Shown: positions 1 through 5,917 of the stretch, in pieces | Numbering within the stretch: the first letter of the stretch is position 1 | How the letters are laid out: the number at the start of each line of letters is the position of its first letter | Assembly: GCA_003224835.1 (NCBI GenBank) | Contig: QHZX01000325.1 | Location: 1-7,025, forward strand | DNA length: 7,025 bases | Source of the DNA: Acidobacteriota bacterium | Lineage (GTDB): Bacteria; Acidobacteriota; Terriglobia; Terriglobales; Acidobacteriaceae | Direction of reading: 5' to 3' | Translations under genes and position numbers: made by a program | Notes under the pieces: generated by a model | Told to the model about the DNA's origin: nothing | The model's database searches: none | What the model saw: only the letters and a program-made list of their open reading frames with translations

Positions 1-482
1 TTGGGCCGCTTGGCTTCCGATTCTTCGCTGAATTCTTCGCTGGCCATGGTGGCGCCATGGATGCCATCACGTCCGGTCTTCGCGCCAACATAAATCACCG
101 GATTGCCTTCACCGGCGGCCTTGGCGTAAAAAATTTGATCTTTGCGGACCAGGCCGAGGGCGAACGCATTCACCAGCGGGTTGCCGGAGTAACTCGGCTC
201 AAATTTGGTTTCACCGCCAAGATTGGGGACACCGAAGCAGTTGCCATAAGAAGCGATGCCGCTGACCACGCCTTCGAGGATGGAGTGGTTCTTGTGGAGT
301 TCCTGGTTGGAGATTGCCGGGCCTCCCTCGGCTGAACGGGCGAGGGCGCCCGTCGCTCCGGTTCCAGGAGAGACCGGGCCGAATCGTAGCGAATCCATCA
401 CCGCAACGGGCCGCGCGCCCATGGTGAAAATGTCACGCAAAATACCGCCGACGCCGGTTGTCGCACCCTGAAATGGCTCAAT
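1..482 (-). CDS. purL: PurL continuation in the shifted frame, cut by the window edge
   Basis: This is the continuation of the same gene in a different frame from its N-terminus; it has no start of its own that makes biological sense, although an internal ATG lies at 422-420. It reads E-P-F-Q-G-A-T-T-G-V-G-G-I-L-R-D, the nucleotide-binding region of the first AIRS-type domain. It then gives FTMGARPVAVMDSLRFGP, the HKNHSILEGVVSGIASYGN segment, GVPNLGGETKFE, and finally GRDGIHGATMASEEF before running off the window at position 1. All are hallmark PurL segments in the correct order. Between RFGP and HKNHS lies a Gly/Ala/Ser-rich stretch (about 310-370 on the plus strand) that seems longer than usual and contains GC-rich inverted repeats (for example 340-356). 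Without the break this would be one ordinary PurL. Confidence 0.85.
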   Translation of the reverse strand, partial: MEPFQGATTGVGGILRDIFTMGARPVAVMDSLRFGPVSPGTGATGALARSAEGGPAISNQELHKNHSILEGVVSGIASYGNCFGVPNLGGETKFEPSYSGNPLVNAFALGLVRKDQIFYAKAAGEGNPVIYVGAKTGRDGIHGATMASEEFSEESEAKRP

Positions 483-724
483 GAGATGCCGGCGTTTTCT
501 CCTGGGCCTTGGAGCACACGGCGGCTGCGGGTCGGCAATCGTCTTAAATGGACGCGGGAGGATTTGTAGGAGCAGTGCTCGCTCCACATCACGCTAAAAA
601 TGCCGAGCTCGGTAAACGTTGGTTCGCGGCCGCCCAGCAGGGACTTGATGCGGTCGTATTCTTCGGAAGTCAGTCCATGGTCGCGCAGGACTTCAGGTGT
701 AATGGCTAGGGTCGCCGTGGACAT
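398..724 (-). CDS. purL: PurL (FGAM synthase II) N-terminal fragment, frame broken near 483
   Basis: Phosphoribosylformylglycinamidine synthase large subunit, which makes FGAM from FGAR, glutamine-derived ammonia and ATP in de novo purine synthesis in the cytosol. Residues 1-80 read as a normal PurL N-terminus: an N-terminal helix region, then FTELGIFSVMWSEHCSYKSS (residues 36-55) with the conserved EHCSYK signature, then RRLPTRSRRV and GPGENAGI (73-80). Directly after GPGENAGI the frame leaves the family: about 22 expected residues, including the conserved ESHNHP histidine motif, are absent, and the last 28 residues are an out-of-frame tail ending at 398. The correct frame resumes as I-E-P-F-Q in the next frame (482 downward). 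The start is the ATG at 724-722; no clear ribosome binding site is visible. Family identity is firm; whether the break is real or an assembly error cannot be decided here. Confidence 0.85.
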   Translation of the reverse strand: MSTATLAITPEVLRDHGLTSEEYDRIKSLLGGREPTFTELGIFSVMWSEHCSYKSSRVHLRRLPTRSRRVLQGPGENAGISLSHFRVRQPASAVFCVTFSPWARGPLR

Positions 725-781
725 TTGGGGAAAGTCTATTGTCGCATTTTCGGGAGAAATTCAAAAGCATTTAGCCGCAGA

Positions 782-1049
782 TTCAAATTCAAGAGCTTTT
801 AACCGCAGAGATCGCAGAGACTTGACCGAGAGGACGCAGAGAAAACAAATGCTGGATCTTCTCTGGTTGCTCAGCGTACTCAGTGGTTAGAGGATGGATT
901 CTGGCGATACTTCAAAATCAAGAGCTTTTAACCGCAGAGATCGCAGAGCTTTAATTGAGAGAACGCGGAGAAAGACAAATGCTTGATCTTCTCGGCACAT
1001 TCCGCGAAGTCGGCGCACTCGGCGGTTAGAGGATGGATTGTGCCGATAC
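782..1049. repeat. Two tandem copies of a 129-139 bp hairpin-forming repeat
   Basis: Copy 1 spans 782-910 and copy 2 spans 911-1049; a third copy starts at 1050 but diverges after about 20 bases. Each copy begins TTCAAA-TTCAAGAGCT, then TAACCGCAGAGATCGCAGAG, and ends in GGTTAGAGGATGGATT plus CGATACTTCAAA. Inside each copy, TAACC...GAGAA on the left pairs imperfectly with TTCTC...GGTTA on the right (800-889 in copy 1, 929-1028 in copy 2), so each unit could fold as a long imperfect hairpin. The CCGCAGAGA/CACAGAG wording resembles short dispersed repeats seen in many acidobacterial and other environmental genomes (recalled, not searched). No ORF or transposase is associated. Confidence 0.8.
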
Positions 1050-1088
1050 TTCAAATTCAAGAGCTCTGACCACAGAGAGCACAGAGGT

Positions 1089-1151
1089 ACACAGAGGGGA
1101 AACACAGAGGGGTAACACACAGGCGAAACACAGAGGCGAAACACAGAGCAG
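1089..1151. repeat. 13-bp short tandem repeat, about five copies
   Basis: Units start at 1089, 1102, 1115, 1128 and 1141 with an exact 13-bp period and the consensus ACACAGAGGSGAA; the third unit has two changes and the last is partial. It lies immediately downstream of the decayed third copy of the larger repeat (ACCACAGAGAGCACAGAGG at 1069-1087), so it probably arose by slippage within that copy. It ends 54 bp before the selB start codon and would be part of the selB leader or promoter region. Confidence 0.85.
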
Positions 1152-1205
1152 ACATGCCTAGATGAGAAGCGGCAGTGGTGTTTCTGACGCATATACTCAA
1201 ATCCG

Positions 1206-3221
1206 ATGAAGTCCATCATCGTGGGCACCGCCGGGCACATCGATCATGGGAAGACCGCGCTGGTCAAGGCGCTCACGGGAATTGATGCCGACCGACTGCA
1301 GGAAGAGAAACGCCGCGGCATCACTATCGACCTGGGATTCGCACACGCGGAGTTGTCCGGCACATCGGGAGAGCGGCTGAGATTTGGCTTTGTCGATGTT
1401 CCCGGTCATGAGCGTTTCGTCCGAAACATGCTGGCCGGGGTAGGCGGAATTGACCTGGTGCTGCTGGTGATTGCCGCCGATGAGGGCATCAAGCCACAGA
1501 CCCGCGAACATTTCGATATTTGCCGTCTGCTTGGAATCCGGCATGGAATAACCGTGCTCACAAAATCGGACCTGGTCGATGCGGAGACGCTGGAAGTTGT
1601 GCGCCTCGAAGTCGAAGATTTCTTTCGCGGATCATTCCTGGAGAATGCGCCGATCGTTCCGGTGAGTTCTCTGAAAGCAAGCGGCCTGGATGAACTGAAG
1701 CGGCAACTGGTTCGGGTTGCGAGTCAGTTGCCGGCGCGCGACTCGAATGCAATCACGCGTCTGCCCATTGATCGCGTTTTCACGATGAAAGGCTTCGGCA
1801 CCGTGGTCACAGGTACTCTGGTTGCGGGCGCGATCCATAAAGAAGATGAGCTGCAGCTTTTTCCCGCCGGAAAGAAAATTCGAATTCGAGGCGTTCAAGT
1901 TCACGGGGCGTCGGCGGACAAGGCTGTGGCAGGGGAACGCACGGCGCTGAATTTGGCGGGAGTTGATAAAGCCGAACTCGAACGCGGTATGGTGCTTGCC
2001 CCGCCAGAAATGCTGCGGACTTCATCTCGGATCGATGTGAAACTTTCACTGCTGCCTTCCGCGCGGCCTTTGAAAAACCAATCGCGCGTGCACTTTCACA
2101 CGTTTACCTCTGAATGTGTTGCGACTGTTGCCCTTTACGGAACTAAACAGATTGAGCCGGGAGGAGAGGCATTCGCGCAATTGCGCCTGGACCGACCCGT
2201 GCTGCTCCTGCCCGAAGACCACTTTGTGATCCGCCAATTTTCTCCCGTGTTGACCGTCGGTGGGGGCACGGTTCTTGATGCCGCGCCGTTGCCGAAAATC
2301 GCCGCTGCGGAACGATTGGAGTTTTTGAAAATTGAGGTCGATCCTCATAACCCCGATGAAACTAAATTGCTCGGCAGAATTCGCCGCCGCCGCGATCAGG
2401 GGCTCTCGGTTGCTCAGTTGATAGCTGAGGCGGGACATCCGGCGGATCGCCTGGAGACTGCACTCTCAGTCCTACTTCAGAAAGAACTGATCTATCGGCA
2501 CGGCGACCTGCTCATCGATCATTCTGTTCTTCACAATGTGGCGGAGCGATTGCATTCGCTGGTCGCCGGCTTTCATCGTCAAAATCCGCTGGTTACTGGT
2601 ATTCCAAAAGAATCGCTGAGAGAGGAAGCGAAACTGTCTCCGCAGGTGTTTGAGGCGGCATTCTCGATTGGGAAGGGCACGGTTCCCAGCCGTGCCGAAA
2701 TCAGCAGTGCCCGACTTAGCGGAACGACTGCAAATCGTGCGCTTCCCGCCCATGCTACGGGGAAAAGCGCGTCCCAATCGGCATCTACGCCAGCAAAGCA
2801 CCTTGAGATGATCGGAGACCTGGTTCGCCTTCCCGGCCACGGCGTGGTGATGAAAGATGAAGAGGCCGAATCGAAGAAAACCATTGAGCAGGCGTTTGCG
2901 TCAGCGGGATTGAAAGTTCCTGCATTGAAAGATGTCCTGGCTGGATTAACAATCGACAAAACGCGCGCCCAAAAGCTCGTCACTCTGCTGCTGCGTGACA
3001 AAGTGCTGATAAAAGTTTCTGATGAATTGGTTTTTCATCAGGCGGCATTAAGCGATCTGCGGAAGAGTCTCGCGACCCAAAAAGCACAGTCACCAAAAAT
3101 CGACGTCGGTAAATTTAAGGATCTGACTGGTGTGAGCCGGAAATATGCCATCCCATTATTGGAATATCTTGATCGTGAGCGAGTGACGCGGCGGGTGGGC
3201 GATGAGCGAGTGATCCTTTAA
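1206..3221 (+). CDS. selB: Selenocysteine-specific translation elongation factor SelB
   Basis: GTPase that delivers Sec-tRNA(Sec) to the ribosome at UGA codons followed by a SECIS hairpin. The 671-residue product has the GTP-binding motifs in order: GHIDHGKT (10-17), RGITID (37-42), DVPGHE (64-69), TKSD (118-121), with SSLKASG as the probable G5 region. Two beta-barrel EF-Tu-like domains follow (about 175-345), then C-terminal winged helices that bind SECIS RNA, ending FKDLTGVSRKYAIPLLEYLD and RRVGDERVIL. The start is the first ATG after an in-frame stop at 1185 and gives the canonical N-terminus; no Shine-Dalgarno is visible. Tandem stops TAATAA end the gene. Residues about 487-525 are an extra, low-complexity segment in a winged-helix domain, encoded by a palindromic element. 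The product is correspondingly longer than the usual 610-640 residues. No selA, selD, selC or selenoprotein is in the window. Confidence 0.96.
   Translation: MKSIIVGTAGHIDHGKTALVKALTGIDADRLQEEKRRGITIDLGFAHAELSGTSGERLRFGFVDVPGHERFVRNMLAGVGGIDLVLLVIAADEGIKPQTREHFDICRLLGIRHGITVLTKSDLVDAETLEVVRLEVEDFFRGSFLENAPIVPVSSLKASGLDELKRQLVRVASQLPARDSNAITRLPIDRVFTMKGFGTVVTGTLVAGAIHKEDELQLFPAGKKIRIRGVQVHGASADKAVAGERTALNLAGVDKAELERGMVLAPPEMLRTSSRIDVKLSLLPSARPLKNQSRVHFHTFTSECVATVALYGTKQIEPGGEAFAQLRLDRPVLLLPEDHFVIRQFSPVLTVGGGTVLDAAPLPKIAAAERLEFLKIEVDPHNPDETKLLGRIRRRRDQGLSVAQLIAEAGHPADRLETALSVLLQKELIYRHGDLLIDHSVLHNVAERLHSLVAGFHRQNPLVTGIPKESLREEAKLSPQVFEAAFSIGKGTVPSRAEISSARLSGTTANRALPAHATGKSASQSASTPAKHLEMIGDLVRLPGHGVVMKDEEAESKKTIEQAFASAGLKVPALKDVLAGLTIDKTRAQKLVTLLLRDKVLIKVSDELVFHQAALSDLRKSLATQKAQSPKIDVGKFKDLTGVSRKYAIPLLEYLDRERVTRRVGDERVIL
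2665..2780. repeat. Palindromic repeat-like element inserted in frame within selB
   Basis: The segment is bounded by an inverted pair, CGATTGGGA (2665-2673) and TCCCAATCG (2772-2780). It contains a perfect 7-bp hairpin, GGCACGG (2676-2682) and CCGTGCC (2690-2696) around a 7-nt loop, and a weaker one at 2724-2738. It encodes selB residues about 487-525, a Ser/Ala/Thr/Gly-rich stretch that interrupts the winged-helix sequence between QVFEAAF and KHLEMIGDLVRL, where relatives are expected to have only a few residues. The GGCACGG...CCGTGCC hairpin resembles palindromes dispersed in acidobacterial genomes (recalled, not searched). That this is an inserted repeat is inference; element borders may be a few bases wider. 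Confidence 0.6.
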
Positions 3222-3240
3222 TAAAACCGCGTGGCTTTAG

Positions 3241-3603
3241 TTACGCGCTAGCTGGAGGCGGGCCCGCGAATGGAGAGTCTTTCATCATCGCTCCCTGCAG
3301 GGACTCCAGATAATTATTCAATTTGCTGGCACCGTCTTTGGTGAGGTGAACAAATTTGAACCCGTTGCCAAATGACGGATGCTTGCTAACCACCTGGGCC
3401 TTGACGAAAATCTTCGTGTCCTCAATCCAGAGGGCGATGTCCACCCCGGTTGCGACTTCCTGGGTGAAGATCATCTCAACGTAGCATCCCCCCAGGCCGA
3501 TATCTGCCGTCTGTCCTCGCAGCGGTGTCGTCACGCCATCGGGACGGAGCTCGATTGGAACCGCAGCTTTGAATCTGGCGTATTGCCGCTGTTTCCATTC
3601 CAT
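3241..3603 (-). CDS. PilZ domain protein
   Basis: Small cytoplasmic protein of about 120 residues made of one PilZ domain, a family that binds cyclic-di-GMP and regulates motility, polysaccharide or secretion. The two ligand motifs are visible: RQYAR (residues 6-10, RxxxR) and DIGLGG (34-39), which matches D/NxSxxG except that Ser is replaced by Gly. The later GNGFKFVHL strand also fits the fold. The C-terminus is a proline-rich tail, SPFAGPPPASA. I choose the ATG at 3603-3601 because AGGGAG lies 5 nt upstream. An in-frame ATG at 3642 would add 13 residues but lies only about 4 nt from the start site predicted by the sigma-54 promoter candidate. It converges on selB with a 19-bp gap and diverges from the permease gene. 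The target of signalling is unknown. Confidence 0.88.
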   Translation of the reverse strand: MEWKQRQYARFKAAVPIELRPDGVTTPLRGQTADIGLGGCYVEMIFTQEVATGVDIALWIEDTKIFVKAQVVSKHPSFGNGFKFVHLTKDGASKLNNYLESLQGAMMKDSPFAGPPPASA

Positions 3604-3656
3604 AACTGCTCCCTGCTTCAACGTGACTGGTGGCTCGAACATCTACCTTTATTAAT

Positions 3657-3672
3657 AGCAGGTGTATTGCCA
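3657..3672 (-). promoter_or_regulatory. Candidate sigma-54 (-24/-12) promoter of the PilZ gene
   Basis: On the minus strand the sequence is TGGCAATACACCTGCT. It has GG and GC with exactly 10 bases between them and matches the sigma-54 consensus TGGCAC-N5-TTGCW except at the sixth base and the first T of TTGC. The predicted transcript would start near 3646 and leave a leader of about 43 nt containing AGGGAG before the ATG at 3603. A perfect palindrome centred about 95 bp upstream sits at the usual distance for an enhancer-binding activator. Single-site matches occur by chance, so this is a candidate. Confidence 0.5.
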
Positions 3673-3730
3673 TAACGAGCGATGTACAAGTGACTGATTC
3701 AAAAGAATGACCGAAGTTGATGAATCAATG

Positions 3731-3751
3731 ACATGACAAATTTTGTCATGT
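3731..3751. promoter_or_regulatory. Perfect 21-bp palindrome, candidate activator/operator site
   Basis: Arms ACATGACAAA (3731-3740) and TTTGTCATGT (3742-3751) are perfect inverted repeats around a single T. The site lies in the divergent region, about 128 bp from the PilZ start codon and about 96 bp from the permease GTG. A dimeric regulator site is the simplest reading: an upstream enhancer for the sigma-54 candidate at 3657-3672, or an operator for the permease, or both. The near-absent loop makes a transcription terminator unlikely. The regulator is not identifiable. Confidence 0.6.
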
Positions 3752-3817
3752 GCTTCCGTCAATCTGCCACTGAGTTACACTACTGCCAATTCTGCGTTGG
3801 TAGAGAGCGTCCATTGC

Positions 3818-3871
3818 AAGGAGAACAGTTGGATGGCAAATAGAACGTGTATGGGAACTCCGGCGCAGTGA
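3818..3871 (+). promoter_or_regulatory. Ribosome binding site and 12-codon leader ORF overlapping the permease start
   Basis: The only good Shine-Dalgarno ahead of the permease, AAGGAGA at 3818-3824, is placed 8 nt before an ATG at 3833 that is not in the permease frame. That ATG opens MANRTCMGTPAQ and stops at TGA 3869-3871. The TGA overlaps an in-frame GTG of the permease at 3868-3870 as GTGA, the typical arrangement for translational coupling. The permease frame is closed upstream by TAG at 3841-3843. Either the mini-ORF couples translation to the GTG at 3868, or a one- or two-base error separates the ATG at 3833 from the main frame. Confidence 0.45.
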
Positions 3872-5118
3872 TCGCGACCTTCATCTCTAATTCTGAAGTT
3901 CACTTACTGCTCGCCTACGGGATTTTTCTCGCAAGCTATTTAGTCTTTGCGATCGGCCGTTTTCCGGGAACCAAGATCGACCGGCCTGCTGCTGCCATCA
4001 TTGGAGCCGCTCTGATGTTTGCATTCCGGGTAATTAGGCCAGACCAAGGCATCCGCAGCATCGATTACACAACGATTGTGCTGCTCGCTTCCATGATGCT
4101 GATTGTTTCCAGCCTGCATTTTGCGGGGTTCTTCGAGTGGGTTGCCGCGCTGGTTGTGAAGTTCGTCTCGCCGTCTCACTTGTTGCCGGGCGTCATTTTC
4201 ACCAGCGGAATACTGTCTGCATTTCTGGTGAATGATGTTGTTTGTCTGGTGATGACGCCTTTGCTGCTGAAAATTTGCCAACAGTTTTCGAAGCGGCCGA
4301 TGCCTTATTTGCTGGCGCTGGCCACGGCTTCGAACATTGGCAGCACCGCCACGATCACCGGCAATCCGCAAAATATTCTTATTGGATCGATCTCGGGAAT
4401 CAGCTATCGCTATTTTCTTTCGGCTTTGGCGCCAGTTGCCGTGATAGGCCTGTTCATTGATTGGTTGGTGCTGCACTGGCTTTATCCGAATCGCGAAGGC
4501 GGGTTGCTAAGGCCCACTGCGAGTTCTTTTCAAATTGCCCCAATCAACCGCAGGCAGCTTGCATTTCCACTGATCATTCTGGCCCTTGTGTTGGCAGGTT
4601 TTTTGGCCGGATTACCTCCGGCATTGGTGGCGGCGCTGGGCGGGGCGGTGCTGCTGGTGCGGCGTTCGCTGCATCCGGAGGAAATTTACAAAGAGGTCGA
4701 TTGGCCTCTGCTGGTATTTTTCATCGGGTTGTTTGTGATTATCGGCGCGGCCGAACAGGCTGGGATTGCCCAACAAATGCTTACGCTGGCAGAGCGCATG
4801 AATCTACATAACGCGTGGATCTTTGCCGGAGTAGTGGCGCTGCTCTCGAATATTGTGAGCAATGTGCCCGCTGTCATGCTGCTCAAGGACCTGGTCCCGC
4901 AATTTCACAATGCGACTCAGTTCTGGCTGCTGCTGGCCATGGCGAGCACGCTGGCGGGCAATCTGACCGTGACCGGCTCGATCGCAAATATTATCGTGAT
5001 CGAAAAAGCGCGGCCGGAAGTGGAAATTAAGTTCAAGGATTATGTGCGGGTCGGTTTGCCGGTTACGCTGGGAACATTGGCAATCGGGGTTTTATGGCTG
5101 CGGTATTTTAAGGGTTAG
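3847..5118 (+). CDS. ArsB/NhaD/SLC13-type inner-membrane ion permease
   Basis: Polytopic membrane protein of up to 423 residues with about 10-12 hydrophobic segments, belonging to the ion transporter (IT) superfamily that includes ArsB, NhaD, CitM and SLC13 carriers. The superfamily's two inverted halves are visible. The first has FLVNDVVCLVMTP (about 126-138) and SNIGSTATITGNPQN (162-176), with the signature NPQN. The second has SNIVSNVPAVM (334-344) and AGNLTVTGSIANIIVIE (370-386). A polar loop near 215-237 joins the halves. The substrate cannot be read from sequence: a dicarboxylate, sulfate, arsenite or Na+/H+ exchange are all possible, and no ars genes are adjacent. The start is uncertain: GTG 3847 opens the frame, while GTG 3868 overlaps the stop of a leader ORF with a good ribosome binding site. 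Both leave the first membrane segment (about 19-37) intact. Confidence 0.9.
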   Translation: MYGNSGAVIATFISNSEVHLLLAYGIFLASYLVFAIGRFPGTKIDRPAAAIIGAALMFAFRVIRPDQGIRSIDYTTIVLLASMMLIVSSLHFAGFFEWVAALVVKFVSPSHLLPGVIFTSGILSAFLVNDVVCLVMTPLLLKICQQFSKRPMPYLLALATASNIGSTATITGNPQNILIGSISGISYRYFLSALAPVAVIGLFIDWLVLHWLYPNREGGLLRPTASSFQIAPINRRQLAFPLIILALVLAGFLAGLPPALVAALGGAVLLVRRSLHPEEIYKEVDWPLLVFFIGLFVIIGAAEQAGIAQQMLTLAERMNLHNAWIFAGVVALLSNIVSNVPAVMLLKDLVPQFHNATQFWLLLAMASTLAGNLTVTGSIANIIVIEKARPEVEIKFKDYVRVGLPVTLGTLAIGVLWLRYFKG

Positions 5119-5295
5119 AAGGAGTTGAAAATAGCGGCCAAACCGGCCACGGTCACACTAGTTTGGAATGACTGGGGTCACCATATAACTGCCGTGTCCT
5201 GTGGCTGTTACCCTAGTTTCCCGACCTATAGTGTTTCCTGTATGGCCATGCGATGGGTTCACATTCGAACATTGATTGCGGCTCTCTGAACACTT

Positions 5296-5691
5296 ATGGC
5301 TCATACGCGACGCGGCACACGAATACCGGTTCACATCTCGGTGACAGTTACTAGCCTGGACGCAACCAACTGGTTCTCGGAATCGGGACTAGTCGTCCTG
5401 GCTAACCAGCACGGGTGCGCTGTCAGGATTCCACGTCCGGTATTGGTGGGGACCGGCGTTATCTTGGAGGGTCTCCCTGTGGATAAGCAGATGGCCTCCG
5501 CGAAGGTCGTCAATTCCATCTCCCTGGGTGAATACGAGAGATTCTGGCTTCTCGGACTGGAACTGCATCAACCGGGAAATGTTTGGGGAATTGAAACGCC
5601 ACCTAACGACTGGATCGTCTATGACCAGCCCGGTACCCTTGTAGACCGGGTTCTGACCATTTGGCAGACGATTTCATTTGGTCCTCTTTAG
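5296..5691 (+). CDS. Divergent PilZ-like protein
   Basis: A 131-residue soluble protein. It opens with a basic RRGTRIP motif (R5-xxx-R9, matching PilZ RxxxR) followed by alternating beta-strand sequence. In place of D/NxSxxG it has NQHGCAV (N37 to V43), so the second cyclic-di-GMP motif is poorly preserved. The C-terminus carries W97 and PPNDW (102-106), which I recall from small acidobacterial PilZ-like proteins but could not search. It therefore may keep the beta-barrel fold without binding the nucleotide. The ATG at 5296 is the natural start, but no Shine-Dalgarno is evident. It follows the permease on the same strand after 177 bp, so it is probably transcribed on its own. The family assignment is moderate; that it is a real gene is more secure. 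Confidence 0.72.
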   Translation: MAHTRRGTRIPVHISVTVTSLDATNWFSESGLVVLANQHGCAVRIPRPVLVGTGVILEGLPVDKQMASAKVVNSISLGEYERFWLLGLELHQPGNVWGIETPPNDWIVYDQPGTLVDRVLTIWQTISFGPL

Positions 5692-5748
5692 ATGACCGGG
5701 GTGCCTGGCTTCGAGTTATCCGGGGCACGACCCATGAATGGATATCCG

Positions 5749-5769
5749 GTTCTTCGCGTCGCGACGAAC
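5749..5769. terminator. Strong imperfect hairpin after the PilZ-like gene
   Basis: Arms GTTCTTCGCG (5749-5758) and CGCGACGAAC (5760-5769) pair at 9 of 10 positions around one base, 57 bp past the stop of the PilZ-like gene. No run of T follows, so it is not a classical intrinsic terminator. It could act as an RNA 3'-end stabiliser or be a DNA palindrome recognised by a protein. Confidence 0.3.
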
Positions 5770-5830
5770 GGCGGGATTAACGGACTTGTGAGTAAGTCTT
5801 AAATTCCGATAAAGGCGGAGAGTTCATGTG

Positions 5831-5917
5831 TACCCACCCTTGCAAAGAGCGCAAGGATGGCGCACCCTCGTCATCGGCTTCCGAGAGATACAACGAGTAA
5901 AGGTGGGCCACCCGCCC
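5831..5917. repeat. Palindromic repeat-like element with nested hairpins
   Basis: CCACCCTTGC (5834-5843) pairs with GCAAGGATGG (5851-5860) at 9 of 10 positions around a 7-nt loop. Further on, GGTGG-G-CCACC (5902-5912) is a small perfect palindrome, and its GGTGGG can also pair with the CCCACC at the left end, closing the whole element. The wording (CCCACCCTT, GCAAGGATGG, GGTGGGCCACCC) resembles a dispersed repeat I associate with Koribacter-like acidobacteria; no search was possible. It is non-coding. Confidence 0.45.

Larger units (their letters stand above)
725..1205. other. Gene-free repeat region between purL and selB
   Basis: No credible protein gene lies here. The minus-strand ORF across 887-1240 is made of repeat sequence and overlaps the start of selB. 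The stretch is almost entirely repetitive: a short partial copy (about 759-780), two large hairpin-forming units (782-1049), a third decayed copy beginning at 1050, and a 13-bp tandem array (1089-1151). Both flanking genes read away from it, so their promoters should lie within or beside it. I could not pick a convincing -35/-10 pair, and selB has no obvious ribosome binding site. Confidence 0.8.

Noticed and set aside
782..1151. CRISPR-like appearance of the repeats
   Set aside because: Units are over 120 bp with conserved linkers, or 13 bp with no spacers; there are no 25-40 bp repeats with unique spacers and no cas genes.
887..1240. 117-codon minus-strand ORF
   Set aside because: Built from the repeat units and short tandem array, Cys/Leu/Val-rich without domain features, and overlaps the start of selB.
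2046..3001. Overlapping minus-strand ORFs of 122-140 codons
   Set aside because: Antisense to clearly coding selB sequence with no recognisable motif.
3225..3250. Bidirectional terminator between selB and the PilZ gene
   Set aside because: Only a 5-bp stem (CGCGT/ACGCG) with a 10-nt loop and no flanking T run, overlapping the PilZ stop codon.
3831..3850. Sigma-54-like TGGCAAATAGAACGTG on the plus strand before the permease
   Set aside because: The GC element is missing at the required 10-base spacing, and the site overlaps the leader ORF start.
3940..4476. 178-codon minus-strand ORF
   Set aside because: Lies wholly antisense to the permease; its Arg/Gln/His-rich composition is that of a shadow frame.
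5119..5295. Terminator or operator after the permease (GGCC-AAACC-GGCC, repeated CTAGTTT and GGTCAC)
   Set aside because: Stems are 4 bp, without a T run, and the repeats are too short to rise above chance.
5826..5900. 24-codon ORF with two cysteines and a GGAG upstream
   Set aside because: Most of it coincides with the palindromic repeat element, so coding is unlikely.
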